Assembly (NCBI GenBank): GCA_025363205.1
Contig: JANYEI010000139.1
Location: 19,151-83,150, forward strand
Direction: 5' to 3'
DNA: 64,000 nt
DNA from: Frigoribacterium sp.
Lineage (GTDB): Bacteria; Actinomycetota; Actinomycetes; Actinomycetales; Microbacteriaceae
The number at the start of each line of letters is the position of its first letter. Position 1 is the first letter of the stretch. Below are positions 1 through 10,795 of the stretch, one piece after another. A model generated the notes under the pieces. That model saw only the letters and a list, made by a program, of their open reading frames with translations. It searched no databases and had not been told where the DNA came from. The translations under genes and the position numbers were made by a program.

Positions 1-226
1 CGAAGAACAGGCTGTATTCGCCGGGGAGACGGGAATCCGCGGTCGAGGAGAGCGTCACCAGGTCCCCAGCACCATCGATCGAGAGTATTCGAGTGTCTTC
101 CGGTCGGCGCCTCGGGGGCATCACGACAGTGCGCGCCACGAGCAGAGTCACGACGGCGGCAGTGGCAGCGGCGATAGTCCCGATGGCTCCGGCTGCGGCA
201 AGCGCCACCGGGAACCAGTGAAACAC
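1..226 (-). CDS. N-terminal part of a membrane-anchored protein, possibly alpha/beta hydrolase family (truncated by window edge)
   Basis: Reverse-strand translation from GTG at 226: VFHWFPVALAAAGAIGTIAAATAAVVTLLVARTVVMPPRRRPEDTRILSIDGAGDLVTLSSTADSRLPGEYSLFF; one TM helix, open to the window edge. Confidence 0.5.
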   Translation of the reverse strand, partial: MFHWFPVALAAAGAIGTIAAATAAVVTLLVARTVVMPPRRRPEDTRILSIDGAGDLVTLSSTADSRLPGEYSLFF

Positions 227-278
227 TTTGACGGCGTGCCGCCGGGAATCTGCCACACGGGAACTTTAGTCTTCACTC

Positions 279-878
279 GTGCCCGAAACCGCCGCAGGTC
301 AACCGGAGCCGGCCCCGTTCCGCGCCGCACTCGATGCCATCCGTCGCGCTGCTGTTCGGCCAGAGCTCGTGCTGAGCGAGATCCCGTCACCCGGAGGAGA
401 GCTCGCCCCGTTCAGCGTGGCCCTCGCCGCGAATGTAACTCCTGCCCGTCATAATTCAGATTCTGACCTCGGCACCGGCCGCTTCATCCTGCTCTACGAC
501 CCCTCCGCTCCGGAGGCGTGGGGCGGGGTTTTTCGCGTGGTGTGCTACGCGCAGGCCCCACTCGAAACCGATATCGGCCTCGATCCCTTCCTGGCAGCTG
601 TCGCATGGTCGTGGCTCGTCGACGCGCTCGATGCCCGCGGTGCTCGCTATATTTCAGAATCAGGAACCGCAACGCGAATCCTCTCCACCGGTTTTGGGGA
701 GCTCGCAGCACAGGGGGATGGCGCGCAAATTGAGCTTCGCGCCTCCTGGACTCCCCTCGATGCCCACGACATCACCTCGCATGTGGAAGGCTGGGGGGAA
801 TTGTTGTGCATGCTGGCGGGACTGCCGCCGGCTGTCGAAGGAGTGAGTGTGCTAGCGGCCCGCAGAGATCGGACGTGA
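279..878 (+). CDS. DUF3000 domain-containing protein
   Basis: 199 aa, GTG start; family-like sequence, directly upstream of RNase D as in other actinobacteria. Confidence 0.85.
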   Translation: MPETAAGQPEPAPFRAALDAIRRAAVRPELVLSEIPSPGGELAPFSVALAANVTPARHNSDSDLGTGRFILLYDPSAPEAWGGVFRVVCYAQAPLETDIGLDPFLAAVAWSWLVDALDARGARYISESGTATRILSTGFGELAAQGDGAQIELRASWTPLDAHDITSHVEGWGELLCMLAGLPPAVEGVSVLAARRDRT

Positions 879-2224
879 GCGACACCGGAAAAGAGCCGGT
901 GTTTCTCGACGGTACGGAACTCCATGACCGTGCCGAAATGACTTCGGGCGAGCGGACCGTGCCCTCCACGGTAGCGGTCGAGACTCCCCCCGTCGAGACT
1001 CCCCCGGTCGAGGCCGCGCAGGCCCCCCACGTGGAAGTTCACGTCATTGACACTCGCGAGGACTATCTCGAGGCCGTCTCCGCGATCGCTTCCGGTACCG
1101 GTCCTATCGCCATCGACGCCGAGCGCGCATCCGGCTTCCGCTACTCGCAGCGCGCATATCTCATCCAGATTTTCCGCCGCGGTTCCGGGGTCTTCCTCTT
1201 CGACCCTCCCGCAATCGGTTCCTTCGCAGAACTCGACGCAGTCATCCGCGACGAGGAATGGGTGCTGCACGCTGCAAGCCAGGACCTCGCGTGCCTGCGG
1301 GAAGTGGGGCTCGATCCCACCCGCATCTTCGATACCGAGCTCGGCGCGCGGCTTGCCGGCCTGCCCAGGGTGGGCCTCGGCACGGTCGTGGAAGACCTGC
1401 TCGGCATTCACCTCGCCAAGGAGCACTCTGCGGCGGACTGGTCGACGAGACCGCTACCGCAGTCCTGGCTGGTCTATGCGGCTCTCGATGTGGAATTACT
1501 TCCCGATCTGAGGGATGCCATGGCCGCTCTGCTCGAGGACGCGGGCAAGTCCGAGATCGCTCGCCAGGAATTCTCTGCCGTGCTCACTCGAGAGGCTAAG
1601 GTCGTCACCGGTGACGCCTGGCGGCGACTCTCCGGCCTCCACACGGTGCGCGGCGTGCACAATCTCGCTGTCGCTCGCGAACTGTGGCAGGCACGCGATA
1701 GATTCGCGCGCGAAATCGACACAGCTCCCGGCCGACTTGTTCCGGATTCCTCGCTCATCGCCGCCGCGAAAGCGATGCCTGAATCCCGCCACGGCCTCGC
1801 ATCTCTTCGTGACTTCAGCGGTCGCGCCAGTCGATCGGAACTCCCGCGCTGGTGGGCCGCAATCGAAATGGGCCGCACGACCGAGGACCTGCCCGCTCTG
1901 CGAGTGACGAGTGAAGCGATGCCTCCGCCCCGAGTCTGGAGCGACCGCAATCCAGAGGCCGACAAGCGCCTCAAGGCGGCCCGCGCCGCGATCACGCTCG
2001 TCTCGACCGAGGTGAGCATCCCGGTTGAGAACCTGTTGACGCCGGAGTTGCTTCGGCGTCTCGCCTGGAATCCACCCGATCCGCTCGAAATCGACAGCGT
2101 TCGTTCCGACCTGATGGGATTCGGCGCCCGCGAGTGGCAGGTTGACGCTATCGCACAGGTGATCCTCGATGCCTTTGTCGATGGCGACCAAATTATCGAA
2201 CCGGGTGTCGAGCCGGTTTCGTAG
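875..2224 (+). CDS. Ribonuclease D family 3'-5' exonuclease with HRDC domain
   Basis: IAIDAERASGFRYSQRAYLIQIFRRG exonuclease motif and HRDC-like C-terminus; GTG start overlapping the DUF3000 stop. Confidence 0.9.
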   Translation: MSDTGKEPVFLDGTELHDRAEMTSGERTVPSTVAVETPPVETPPVEAAQAPHVEVHVIDTREDYLEAVSAIASGTGPIAIDAERASGFRYSQRAYLIQIFRRGSGVFLFDPPAIGSFAELDAVIRDEEWVLHAASQDLACLREVGLDPTRIFDTELGARLAGLPRVGLGTVVEDLLGIHLAKEHSAADWSTRPLPQSWLVYAALDVELLPDLRDAMAALLEDAGKSEIARQEFSAVLTREAKVVTGDAWRRLSGLHTVRGVHNLAVARELWQARDRFAREIDTAPGRLVPDSSLIAAAKAMPESRHGLASLRDFSGRASRSELPRWWAAIEMGRTTEDLPALRVTSEAMPPPRVWSDRNPEADKRLKAARAAITLVSTEVSIPVENLLTPELLRRLAWNPPDPLEIDSVRSDLMGFGAREWQVDAIAQVILDAFVDGDQIIEPGVEPVS

Positions 2225-2286
2225 AAACAGTCAAACGATTTTCAGAGGATTTCTTGCCCGTTTAAACTCTTTCTTATTACCTATAA

Positions 2287-3504
2287 GTGAAAAGAGGCAT
2301 TGTGGCCGAGAGACATGAAGTCGTGTTCGTCGATGGGGTTCGCACCCCGTTCGGACGCGCTGGCGAAAAGGGAATGTACTGGAACACCCGAGCAGACGAC
2401 CTGATCGTCAAGGCCATCGTCGGCCTGCTCGAGCGCAACCCGGATGTGCCGAAGGACCGGATCGATGAAGTCGCGATTGCCGCGACCACACAGCAGGGCG
2501 ACCAGGGTCTCACTCTCGGCCGCACGGCCGCTCTACTCGCCGGCCTGCCGAAGTCTGTGCCCGGCTTCGCGATCGACCGCATGTGTGCCGGAGCGATGAC
2601 GTCGGTCACCACGCTGGCCAGCGGCATTGCTTTTGGAGCCTACGATCTCGCCCTCGCGGGCGGCGTCGAGCACATGGGCCGTCATCCGATGGGCTTTGGC
2701 GCCGACCCCAACCCGCGTTTTCTCTCGGAGAAGCTCGTGAGCGGTGAAGCACTCAACATGGGTTCGACCGCCGAACGAATCCATGATCGCTTTCCCGAGC
2801 TCACGAAAGAGCGATCCGACCGATACGCGCTGGCGAGCCAGCAGAAGGCCGCTGCTGGCTATGAGAACGGCAAGCTCCAGCCCGACCTGATCCCCGTCTC
2901 GATCCGCTCCGAATCCGGCTGGGGCCTCGCCACGCGGGATGAGGCGTTACGCCCAGAAACCACACTCGAGGGGCTTGCGGGCCTCAAGACACCGTTCCGG
3001 CCGCACGGCCGGGTTACTGCGGGCAACGCCTCCGGGCTCAACGACGGCGCCACCATCAGTCTGCTCGCAAGCGAGGCCACCGCAAAAGAGCTCGGCCTCA
3101 CCGCGAAGATGAAGCTCGTGAGTTTTGCTTTCGCCGGGGTGGAACCCGAGATTATGGGCATTGGCCCCGTGCCGTCGACCGAGAAAGCACTGAAGAAGGC
3201 CGGGCTGTCGATCACCGACATCGGACTCTTCGAGCTCAATGAGGCTTTCGCGGTTCAGGTGCTTTCCCTGCTCGACCACTTCGGTATCGCCGACGACGAC
3301 CCGCGCGTCAACCAGTGGGGCGGCGCGATAGCGATGGGACATCCTCTCGCCTCCTCCGGTGTGCGGTTGATGATTCAACTCGCCGCACAGTTCAAGGAGC
3401 GCCCGGATGTGCGATACGGCCTCACCGCTATGTGCGTCGGCCTCGGCCAGGGTGGCTCTGTCATCTGGGAGAACCCGTACTTCGATGGAAAGAAGAAGAA
3501 ATGA
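2287..3504 (+). CDS. fadA: Acetyl-CoA C-acyltransferase (thiolase)
   Basis: DRMCAGAMTSV active-site region, GHPLASSGVR and CVGLGQG motifs. Confidence 0.92.
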   Translation: MKRGIVAERHEVVFVDGVRTPFGRAGEKGMYWNTRADDLIVKAIVGLLERNPDVPKDRIDEVAIAATTQQGDQGLTLGRTAALLAGLPKSVPGFAIDRMCAGAMTSVTTLASGIAFGAYDLALAGGVEHMGRHPMGFGADPNPRFLSEKLVSGEALNMGSTAERIHDRFPELTKERSDRYALASQQKAAAGYENGKLQPDLIPVSIRSESGWGLATRDEALRPETTLEGLAGLKTPFRPHGRVTAGNASGLNDGATISLLASEATAKELGLTAKMKLVSFAFAGVEPEIMGIGPVPSTEKALKKAGLSITDIGLFELNEAFAVQVLSLLDHFGIADDDPRVNQWGGAIAMGHPLASSGVRLMIQLAAQFKERPDVRYGLTAMCVGLGQGGSVIWENPYFDGKKKK

Positions 3505-5639
3505 CGAACGTCGTCGAACAGAACCGATTTGCGGAACTCATCGCGGCATCCGACGACGAGGTCGTCACTCACTCCTTTGTGCGTGACGTTCCCATTTCTG
3601 CGGGCCGAACACTCGCGCTCGTGACACTCGACAACGGTCGGGACCATACGCGGCCCACGACCCTCGGCCCGGTCACTCTTGTCGAATTCGCTGCGACACT
3701 CGACACGCTGAAAGAGCGCGCGGGGCGAGGGGAAATCGCCGGAGTCGCCGTCACGGGCAAGCCGTTCTTCCTCGCTGCCGGTGCCGACCTCTCCAAGGTC
3801 GGCTCGATCACGAGCCGAGCCGTCGGGAAGCAAATGGCCGAGCTCGGTCACTATGCGCTCGGCAAGCTCAGCAACCTCGGAGTGCCGTCGTTCGTATTTA
3901 TCAACGGCCTCGCGCTCGGTGGCGGACTCGAGATCGGACTCAATGCCGATTACCGCACGATTGACCGCAACACACCGGGCGTTGCGCTTCCCGAAGTGTT
4001 CCTCGGCATCATCCCCGGCTGGGGAGGCACCTGGCTTCTTCCGAATCTCATCGGCATCGAGAATGCCCTCAAGGTGGTCATTGAGAATCCACTCAAGAAC
4101 AACCGGATGCTCACAGGCCAGGAGGCCTTCACCCTCGGTATTGCCGACGCGATTTTCGACTCCGTGTCGTTCCTCGAGCACTCCATCGCCTGGGCCGACG
4201 GAGTCATCGCCGGTACAACGAAAGTGAAGCGGGCGAACGCTCCCGGCAAGATCGAGCGGGCGGTGAAATGGGACATCGCAATCGGCGTTGCCACGAAAAT
4301 GCTCGAAAATCGCATCGGGCGGGTCGCGAAGTCCCCGTACAAGGCCCTCGAACTTCTCAAAGCCGCGAAGAACACCGATCGTGCGGCCGGGTTCGCCGCC
4401 GAGGACGAAGCCCTTGCTGAACTCATTTCGGGCGACCAGTTCGAGGCAAGCATCTACGCCTTCAACCTCGTGCAGAAGCGGACAAAGCGCCCCGCCGGTG
4501 CGCCAGACAAGAAGCTCGCGAAACCGGTCACCCAGGTGGGTGTAATCGGTGCGGGTCTCATGGCCAGCCAGTTCGCACTGCTTTTCGTGCGCCGCCTCAA
4601 GGTGCCCGTGATAATTACGGATCTGGACCAGACACGGGTCGACAAGGGGGTGGCTTACATCCATACCGAGATCGACGCGCTTCTCGAGAAAAAGCGCATC
4701 TCACCGGATGAGTCGAATCGCTTGAAAGCTCTCGTCACCGGCACTGTCGACAAGGCCGACTTCGCCGAGTGCGATTGGGTGATCGAGGCCGTGTTCGAAG
4801 AACTGGGTGTGAAGCAGGATGTGTTCGCCGACGTGGAACAATACCTCTCCGAGACTGCTGTACTCGCGACGAATACGTCGTCGCTCTCGGTAGAGCAGAT
4901 CGGTGCGAAGCTGAAGCACCCGGAACGCCTCGTCGGCTTCCATTTCTTCAACCCGGTGGCCGTCATGCCTCTCGTGGAAGTCGTGAACACCCCGCAGACA
5001 GATGACGCAACCCTTTCCACCGCCATGGTCACCGCCGCGAAACTCTTCAAGAACGCAGTGATCACGACTGACACGCCAGGTTTCGTGGTCAACCGCATTC
5101 TCGCCAAAGTGCTTGGCGAAGCCATGAACGCCGTTGACACCGGAACGCCTTTCGAGACCGTCGAGGAGTCAACTAAGCCATTCGGGCTTCCGATGACTCC
5201 GTTCGAGTTACTTGAGCTTGTCGGGCTCACAGTCGGAGCGCACGTGCTCGACACCCACCACGCCGCATTCCCCGATCGCTTCTTCGAGAGCGCGAACCTG
5301 CACAAGCTCGCCGAACTCGGTCACATCTTCGAGCGAGATTCACACGGCAAGGTCACCGGTATCGACAAAAAGGCGCGTGCCATCGTTGCCGGTGGCACCA
5401 CTCCGATGACCGCGGAGGAGCTCCGCACCCGAATCGAAGACGGTCTTGCCGACGAAGTGCATCGCATGCTCGAGAGCAACGTGGTCGAGGCGGCGGAGGA
5501 TATCGATCTCTGCCTCATCCTCGGGGCGGGCTATCCGTTCCAAATGGGTGGCGTGACGCCGTATCTCGACCGGGTAGGGGCTTCCGAGCGGGTCTTCCAC
5601 GATACCTTCCACCACCCGATCCTGCGCGGCGTGCAGTAG
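3501..5639 (+). CDS. fadB: Fatty acid oxidation multifunctional enzyme (enoyl-CoA hydratase / 3-hydroxyacyl-CoA dehydrogenase)
   Basis: ATGA overlap with thiolase; crotonase domain then GVIGAGLMASQFALLF Rossmann motif and NTSSLSVEQIGAKLKHPERLVGFHFFNPV. Confidence 0.92.
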   Translation: MTNVVEQNRFAELIAASDDEVVTHSFVRDVPISAGRTLALVTLDNGRDHTRPTTLGPVTLVEFAATLDTLKERAGRGEIAGVAVTGKPFFLAAGADLSKVGSITSRAVGKQMAELGHYALGKLSNLGVPSFVFINGLALGGGLEIGLNADYRTIDRNTPGVALPEVFLGIIPGWGGTWLLPNLIGIENALKVVIENPLKNNRMLTGQEAFTLGIADAIFDSVSFLEHSIAWADGVIAGTTKVKRANAPGKIERAVKWDIAIGVATKMLENRIGRVAKSPYKALELLKAAKNTDRAAGFAAEDEALAELISGDQFEASIYAFNLVQKRTKRPAGAPDKKLAKPVTQVGVIGAGLMASQFALLFVRRLKVPVIITDLDQTRVDKGVAYIHTEIDALLEKKRISPDESNRLKALVTGTVDKADFAECDWVIEAVFEELGVKQDVFADVEQYLSETAVLATNTSSLSVEQIGAKLKHPERLVGFHFFNPVAVMPLVEVVNTPQTDDATLSTAMVTAAKLFKNAVITTDTPGFVVNRILAKVLGEAMNAVDTGTPFETVEESTKPFGLPMTPFELLELVGLTVGAHVLDTHHAAFPDRFFESANLHKLAELGHIFERDSHGKVTGIDKKARAIVAGGTTPMTAEELRTRIEDGLADEVHRMLESNVVEAAEDIDLCLILGAGYPFQMGGVTPYLDRVGASERVFHDTFHHPILRGVQ

Positions 5640-5671
5640 GGTCCGACGGCGTCCGAGGAACAAGCACCCGC

Positions 5672-5706
5672 GGCCGTTCGAGACCCGTCACGGATCTCGA
5701 ACGGCC
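5672..5706. terminator. Perfect 12-bp-stem hairpin between convergent fadB and dxs, candidate bidirectional terminator
   Basis: ggccgttcgaga-11 nt-tctcgaacggcc. Confidence 0.6.
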
Positions 5707-5760
5707 CGTCGGTGGTGCACTCGGTCTTATACCTGCCGGTTGAGCGGATCAAGCTCGAAG

Positions 5761-7707
5761 CTATTTGCGGTCCGACCCAAGCGAACGCTCCTGGTGCGCG
5801 TCATCGGTGAGCGGTCGTGCCACCGGGATCTTGCTGCCGAGCACCTGCTCCACCACATCGCGGGCGATGTGTTGCGGGGTGAGGCCGGCTTCCTCGAGAA
5901 TCTGGGCGCGGGATCCGTGCTCGAGAAACTCATCAGGCACCCCGAGCTCCGTCAGTGCAGTGTCCACCCCAGCGGCCCGAAGTTCCTGGCGGATGCGTGT
6001 GCCGATTCCGCCGACCCGGATGCCGTCCTCGATGGTCACGACGAGACGGTGCTCTGCCGCCAGTTCGATCACGCTCTTCGGCACCGGCACCACCCAGCGC
6101 GGATCGATGACGGTGGCTCCGATTCCCTGATCTGCCAGCCTGACGGCCACTTCGAGACCGATCTCGGCCATCGATCCGACCGTGACGATAAGCACGTCTT
6201 TGTGCGGTGTTTCGCTCAGCACGTCCACGCCATCGCCCAAGCGACGCACGGCAGGAACTTCGTTGCCTACGCTGCCCTTGGAGAAACGAACGACGGTCGG
6301 CGCGTCCTTCACTGCAACGGCCTCTCCCAGTTCCTCGCGCAACCGAATCGCGTCTCGCGGCGCGCTCAGGCGAATATGGGGAACCACCTGCAGGATCGCC
6401 AGATCCCAGATGCCGTGATGGCTCGGTCCGTCCGGTCCGGTAACACCCGCCCGATCGAGCACGAAGGTGACGCCTGCTTTATGCAGCGCGACATCCATGA
6501 GCACTTGGTCGAAGGCTCGATTGATAAACGTCGCGTACAGGGCGACAACGGGATGCAGGCCCCCGAAGGCAAGCCCCGCCGCAGAAGTCACGGCGTGCTG
6601 CTCGGCGATGCCAACATCGAATACCCGGTCCGGATACTTGGAGGCGAGGGGCTGCAGCCCGGTCGGACGGAGCATCGCGGCGGTGATGCCGACGATCGTG
6701 GGGTTGCTGTCGGCGAGAACCACCAGTTCTTCCGCGAAGACCGATGTCCAGGACTGCTTGTCCGAAGCACCGATCGGCTCCCCGGTCTCGGGATCAATGT
6801 GTCCAACGGCATGCATTTGGTCCGCGGCATCCAGCACGGCGGGTTCGAATCCTTTGCCCTTCTGGGTGATCGCGTGCACGATCACCGGGGCACCGTAGTT
6901 CTTGCCCTGGGTGAGTGCCTCTTCCATCGCGCGGAGGTCGTGGCCGTCGATCGGACCGATGTACTTGATATCGAGGTTTGAGTACAGCGCCTCGTTGTTG
7001 GAGAAGCGGCTGAGGAACCCATGGGTACCACCGCGGATGCCGCGATACAGGGCGCGCCCCGGACCACCGAAGAGATCGAAGAACCGGCGACTCGAGGCAT
7101 ACAGGCTGCGGTAGGAGCGACGCGTGCGCACATCGTTGAGAAAACGAGCCATCCCGCCGATGGTCGGCGCATAAGAGCGCCCGTTGTCATTGACCACGAT
7201 CACGAGGTTGCGCGAATTGTCGTCGCTGATGTTATTGAGGGCTTCCCAGGTCATTCCGCCGGTGAGGGCACCGTCTCCGACGACCGCGACCACGTGACGA
7301 TCCTTTTGCCCGGTCATCTGAAACGCTCGAGAGATACCGTCTGCCCAGCTCAGCGAGCTGGAGGCATGCGAAGACTCGACGATGTCATGCTCGGACTCCG
7401 ATCTTTGCGGGTAGCCGGCCAGTCCCCCTCGCTCACGCAGATGGCTGAAGTCCTGCCGACCGGTGAGGAGCTTATGCACGTATGACTGGTGCCCGGTGTC
7501 GAAGACGATGGCATCGTGGGGTGAGTCGAATACCCGATGGATGGCCATCGTCAACTCGACGACACCGAGGTTCGGGCCAAGGTGGCCCCCCGTTTTCGAG
7601 ACCTCGCCGATCAGGAATTTGCGGATCTCGGCTGCAAGCGCCACGAGTTGCTTCTGCGAGAGTCGGTCCAGGTCTCGAGGGCCATGGATACTCTGCAGAA
7701 GACTCAT
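5761..7707 (-). CDS. dxs: 1-deoxy-D-xylulose-5-phosphate synthase
   Basis: GHLGPNLGVVELTMAIHRVFDSPHDAIVFDTGHQSYVHKLLTGR; GDGALTGGMTWEALNN TPP motif. Confidence 0.96.
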   Translation of the reverse strand: MSLLQSIHGPRDLDRLSQKQLVALAAEIRKFLIGEVSKTGGHLGPNLGVVELTMAIHRVFDSPHDAIVFDTGHQSYVHKLLTGRQDFSHLRERGGLAGYPQRSESEHDIVESSHASSSLSWADGISRAFQMTGQKDRHVVAVVGDGALTGGMTWEALNNISDDNSRNLVIVVNDNGRSYAPTIGGMARFLNDVRTRRSYRSLYASSRRFFDLFGGPGRALYRGIRGGTHGFLSRFSNNEALYSNLDIKYIGPIDGHDLRAMEEALTQGKNYGAPVIVHAITQKGKGFEPAVLDAADQMHAVGHIDPETGEPIGASDKQSWTSVFAEELVVLADSNPTIVGITAAMLRPTGLQPLASKYPDRVFDVGIAEQHAVTSAAGLAFGGLHPVVALYATFINRAFDQVLMDVALHKAGVTFVLDRAGVTGPDGPSHHGIWDLAILQVVPHIRLSAPRDAIRLREELGEAVAVKDAPTVVRFSKGSVGNEVPAVRRLGDGVDVLSETPHKDVLIVTVGSMAEIGLEVAVRLADQGIGATVIDPRWVVPVPKSVIELAAEHRLVVTIEDGIRVGGIGTRIRQELRAAGVDTALTELGVPDEFLEHGSRAQILEEAGLTPQHIARDVVEQVLGSKIPVARPLTDDAHQERSLGSDRK

Positions 7708-7716
7708 GATGGCAGC

Positions 7717-10545
7717 CTAAACCAGCGATCTCAGAACATACTGGAGGATGCCGCCGTTGCGGTAGTAGTCCGCCTCACCGGGGGTGTCGATGCGCACGAC
7801 CGCGTCGAATTCGACGGTCTGCTTGCCTGCCGCGGAGTGCTCGGTCGGAACCGCAGTCACGTGGACTGTCTTCGGCGTTGTGCCCTCATTCAGCTCAGTG
7901 AGACCCGAGATACTCACAACCTCTGTGCCGTCGAGACCAAGGCTCGCCCAGCTCTCCCCTACCGGGAACTGCAGCGGCACGACGCCCATTCCGATCAGGT
8001 TCGAGCGGTGGATGCGCTCGAAACTCTCCACGATGACCGCCTTGACGCCGAGAAGGCTCGTGCCCTTGGCCGCCCAGTCGCGCGACGACCCGGAGCCATA
8101 CTCCTTGCCGCCAAAGATCACGAGCGGAATGCCCGCGGCCTGGTAGTTCTGGCTTGCATCGTAGATGAACGACTGGGGCGCATCCGCCTGGGTGAAGTCG
8201 CGGGTGAATCCTCCCTCAACGCCGGATCCATTGTTGGCATCAGCGAGGAGCTGGTTACGCAGGCGGATGTTGGCGAACGTACCGCGGATCATCACCTCGT
8301 GGTTTCCACGGCGCGACCCGTAGGAGTTAAAATCGTTGCGGTCGACTCCGTGGTCGGCCAGGTACTTCCCCGCCGGGCTGTCGGCCTTGATGTTACCGGC
8401 CGGGCTGATGTGATCGGTGGTGACCGAGTCGCCAAGCTTTGCCAGCACGCGGGCGCCGGCGATGTCGCTGACCGGAGTGGTCTCGAGGGTCATCCCGTCG
8501 AAGTACGGGGGCTTGCGCACATAGGTGGACTCGCTGTCCCACTCGAAGACCTCGCTGCCCGGAGTCGGAAGCGAGCGCCATCGATCATCCCCGTCAAAGA
8601 CCTCTCCGTACTCCTTGGTGAACATCGCAGTGTCGATCGAGGAGTCGATGGTGGACTGCACTTCGGCGGCATCCGGCCAGATGTCCTTGAGGTAGACCTC
8701 GGTGCCGTCATTGGCGGTACCGAGAGAGTCGGTCTCGAAGTCGAAGTTCATCGACCCGGCGAGGGCGTATGCGATGACGAGAGGCGGACTTGCGAGATAG
8801 TTCATCTTCACGTCGGGGCTGATCCGGCCTTCGAAGTTGCGGTTACCAGAGAGCACAGCGGTGACCGCGAGATCGTTCTTGTTGATCGCGTCGGTGACCT
8901 CTTCGATCAGCGGACCGGTATTACCGATGCAGACGGTGCAGCCGTAGCCGACCGTGTAGAAACCGAGTGCCTCGAGGTCGTCGGTGAGTCCGGCCTTTGC
9001 GTAATAGTCGGTGACCACTTTGGAGCCGGGAGCCAGGGTCGTCTTGACCCACGGCTTGGACGTGAGGCCCTTCTTGACGGCGTTGCGAGCCAGGAGACCG
9101 GCCGCGATCATGACCGAGGGATTCGAGGTGTTTGTGCAGGAGGTGATCGCTGCCACGGCGACGGCACCATGGTCAAGGACGTAGCTCTGGCCGGACTTCG
9201 TGGTCACGTCGGTGGGGCGGGAAACGGACGACGGTGCGTGACTGACGTGGGTGTGATGGTGGTTGTTGTGGTCATCCTCCGGCTGATTGCTTGGCGGATC
9301 GGAAGCCGGGAATGACTCGCAGATGCCGAGGTCGACCAGGTCGTGATCGATCTCGGCGTAGCTCGTGAGGTCCTTCGCGAACTGCGCCTTGGCCGACGAG
9401 AGAATCACCCGATCCTGAGGCCGCTTTGGTCCCGCGATTGAGGGAACAACCGTGGAGAGGTCAAGTTCGAGGTACTCGCTGAAGGTGGGCTCAGAGTCAG
9501 CGTTGTGCCAGAGGGTCTGGAGCTTGGCGTAAGCCTCGACCAGAGCAACCTGCTCATCGCTGCGCCCAGTGAGGCGCAGGTAGTCGAGGGTGACATCGTC
9601 GATCGGGAACATCGCGGCCGTTGAACCGAACTCAGGACTCATATTCCCGATGGTGGCGCGATTGGCCAGGGGCACTGCAGCGACTCCCGCCCCGTAGAAC
9701 TCGACGAACTTGCCGACCACGCCGTGCCCCCGCAATTGTTCGGTGATGGTGAGAACGACATCCGTTGCGGTGACTCCGGTGGGAATGATGCCGGTGAGTT
9801 TGAAACCGACGACTTTGGGAATGAGCATGGAGACGGGCTGGCCGAGCATTGCTGCCTCGGCTTCGATGCCGCCAACACCCCAGCCGAGCACACCGAGGCC
9901 GTTGACCATGGTGGTGTGCGAGTCAGTGCCGACGCAGGTGTCGGGATAGGCCTGCAGCACACCGCCCACCGTGCGGGTCATCGTGACGCGGGCGAGGTAC
10001 TCGATGTTGACCTGGTGCACGATTCCGGTCCCTGGCGGCACGACCTTGAAGTCGTCGAACGCGGTCTGCCCCCAGCGCAGGAACTGGTAGCGCTCACCGT
10101 TGCGCTCGTACTCAATTTCGACATTGCGCTCGAGGGCATTCTCGGAGCCGAACAGATCGGCGATCACGGAGTGATCGATCACGAGCTCGGCCGGAGCCAG
10201 CGGATTGATTTTCTTGGGGTCGCCTCCGAGGGCGGAGACAGCCTCGCGCATGGTGGCGAGGTCGACGATGCAGGGCACGCCGGTGAAGTCCTGCATGATC
10301 ACGCGGGCGGGGGTGAACTGGATCTCGGTGTCCGGCTCGGCCGTCGGCACCCAGGACCCGAGGGCCTCGATCTGCGTTTTCGTGACGTTCGCGCCATCTT
10401 CGGTGCGCAGCAGATTCTCCAGTAGCACTTTGAGGCTGTAGGGCAGCTTCTCATACCCGGGCACGCGGTCCACCCGGAAGATCTCGTAGTCGGTGGAACC
10501 GACCGTCAGCGTATCTTTCGAACCGAAGCTGTTAACCTGCGACAT
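7717..10545 (-). CDS. acnA: Aconitate hydratase
   Basis: [56 protein letters not shown]; start at [13 protein letters not shown]. Confidence 0.95.
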   Translation of the reverse strand: MSQVNSFGSKDTLTVGSTDYEIFRVDRVPGYEKLPYSLKVLLENLLRTEDGANVTKTQIEALGSWVPTAEPDTEIQFTPARVIMQDFTGVPCIVDLATMREAVSALGGDPKKINPLAPAELVIDHSVIADLFGSENALERNVEIEYERNGERYQFLRWGQTAFDDFKVVPPGTGIVHQVNIEYLARVTMTRTVGGVLQAYPDTCVGTDSHTTMVNGLGVLGWGVGGIEAEAAMLGQPVSMLIPKVVGFKLTGIIPTGVTATDVVLTITEQLRGHGVVGKFVEFYGAGVAAVPLANRATIGNMSPEFGSTAAMFPIDDVTLDYLRLTGRSDEQVALVEAYAKLQTLWHNADSEPTFSEYLELDLSTVVPSIAGPKRPQDRVILSSAKAQFAKDLTSYAEIDHDLVDLGICESFPASDPPSNQPEDDHNNHHHTHVSHAPSSVSRPTDVTTKSGQSYVLDHGAVAVAAITSCTNTSNPSVMIAAGLLARNAVKKGLTSKPWVKTTLAPGSKVVTDYYAKAGLTDDLEALGFYTVGYGCTVCIGNTGPLIEEVTDAINKNDLAVTAVLSGNRNFEGRISPDVKMNYLASPPLVIAYALAGSMNFDFETDSLGTANDGTEVYLKDIWPDAAEVQSTIDSSIDTAMFTKEYGEVFDGDDRWRSLPTPGSEVFEWDSESTYVRKPPYFDGMTLETTPVSDIAGARVLAKLGDSVTTDHISPAGNIKADSPAGKYLADHGVDRNDFNSYGSRRGNHEVMIRGTFANIRLRNQLLADANNGSGVEGGFTRDFTQADAPQSFIYDASQNYQAAGIPLVIFGGKEYGSGSSRDWAAKGTSLLGVKAVIVESFERIHRSNLIGMGVVPLQFPVGESWASLGLDGTEVVSISGLTELNEGTTPKTVHVTAVPTEHSAAGKQTVEFDAVVRIDTPGEADYYRNGGILQYVLRSLV

Positions 10546-10585
10546 TGCGCGACTCCCTTGCTGAGCTGAACGAGGCTTTACTGAA

Positions 10586-10613
10586 CTGAGTGACCTGATC
10601 TGAGTGACCTGAT
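10586..10613. repeat. 2 x 14-bp tandem repeat (ctgagtgacctgat) in the acnA leader
   Basis: Direct reading, two exact copies. Confidence 0.8.
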
Positions 10614-10663
10614 CTGCACGAGGCGGTCGTACCTCATCCTGAACCTCGACCACCCGGCGTGCC

Positions 10664-10702
10664 ATCACGGCAAGCCATCGTGGCAAGCCATCGTGGCAAG
10701 CC
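10664..10702. repeat. 3 x 13-bp tandem repeat (atcgtggcaagcc) in the acnA leader
   Basis: atcacggcaagcc atcgtggcaagcc atcgtggcaagcc. Confidence 0.85.
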
Positions 10703-10746
10703 TAAGTCTTGAGCGCTCTTTCGAGCCATCCCATCGACATCAAAAG

Positions 10747-10764
10747 TATCTTGATATCAAGATA
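10747..10764. promoter_or_regulatory. 18-bp perfect palindrome upstream of acnA, candidate operator
   Basis: TATCTTGATATCAAGATA equals its own reverse complement; intergenic acnA/DUF3159. Confidence 0.65.
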
Positions 10765-10795
10765 GATTAGCACGCCGCGGGGTGAACATCAGGCT

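Noticed and set aside
3375-4664. 429-aa minus-strand ORF
   Set aside because: Antisense to fadA/fadB; Asp/His/Gly-rich shadow composition.
5740-6981. 413-aa plus-strand ORF
   Set aside because: Antisense to dxs; no family resemblance.
7537-9315. 592-aa plus-strand ORF
   Set aside because: Antisense to acnA; open only because of high-GC third-position bias; no recognisable domain.
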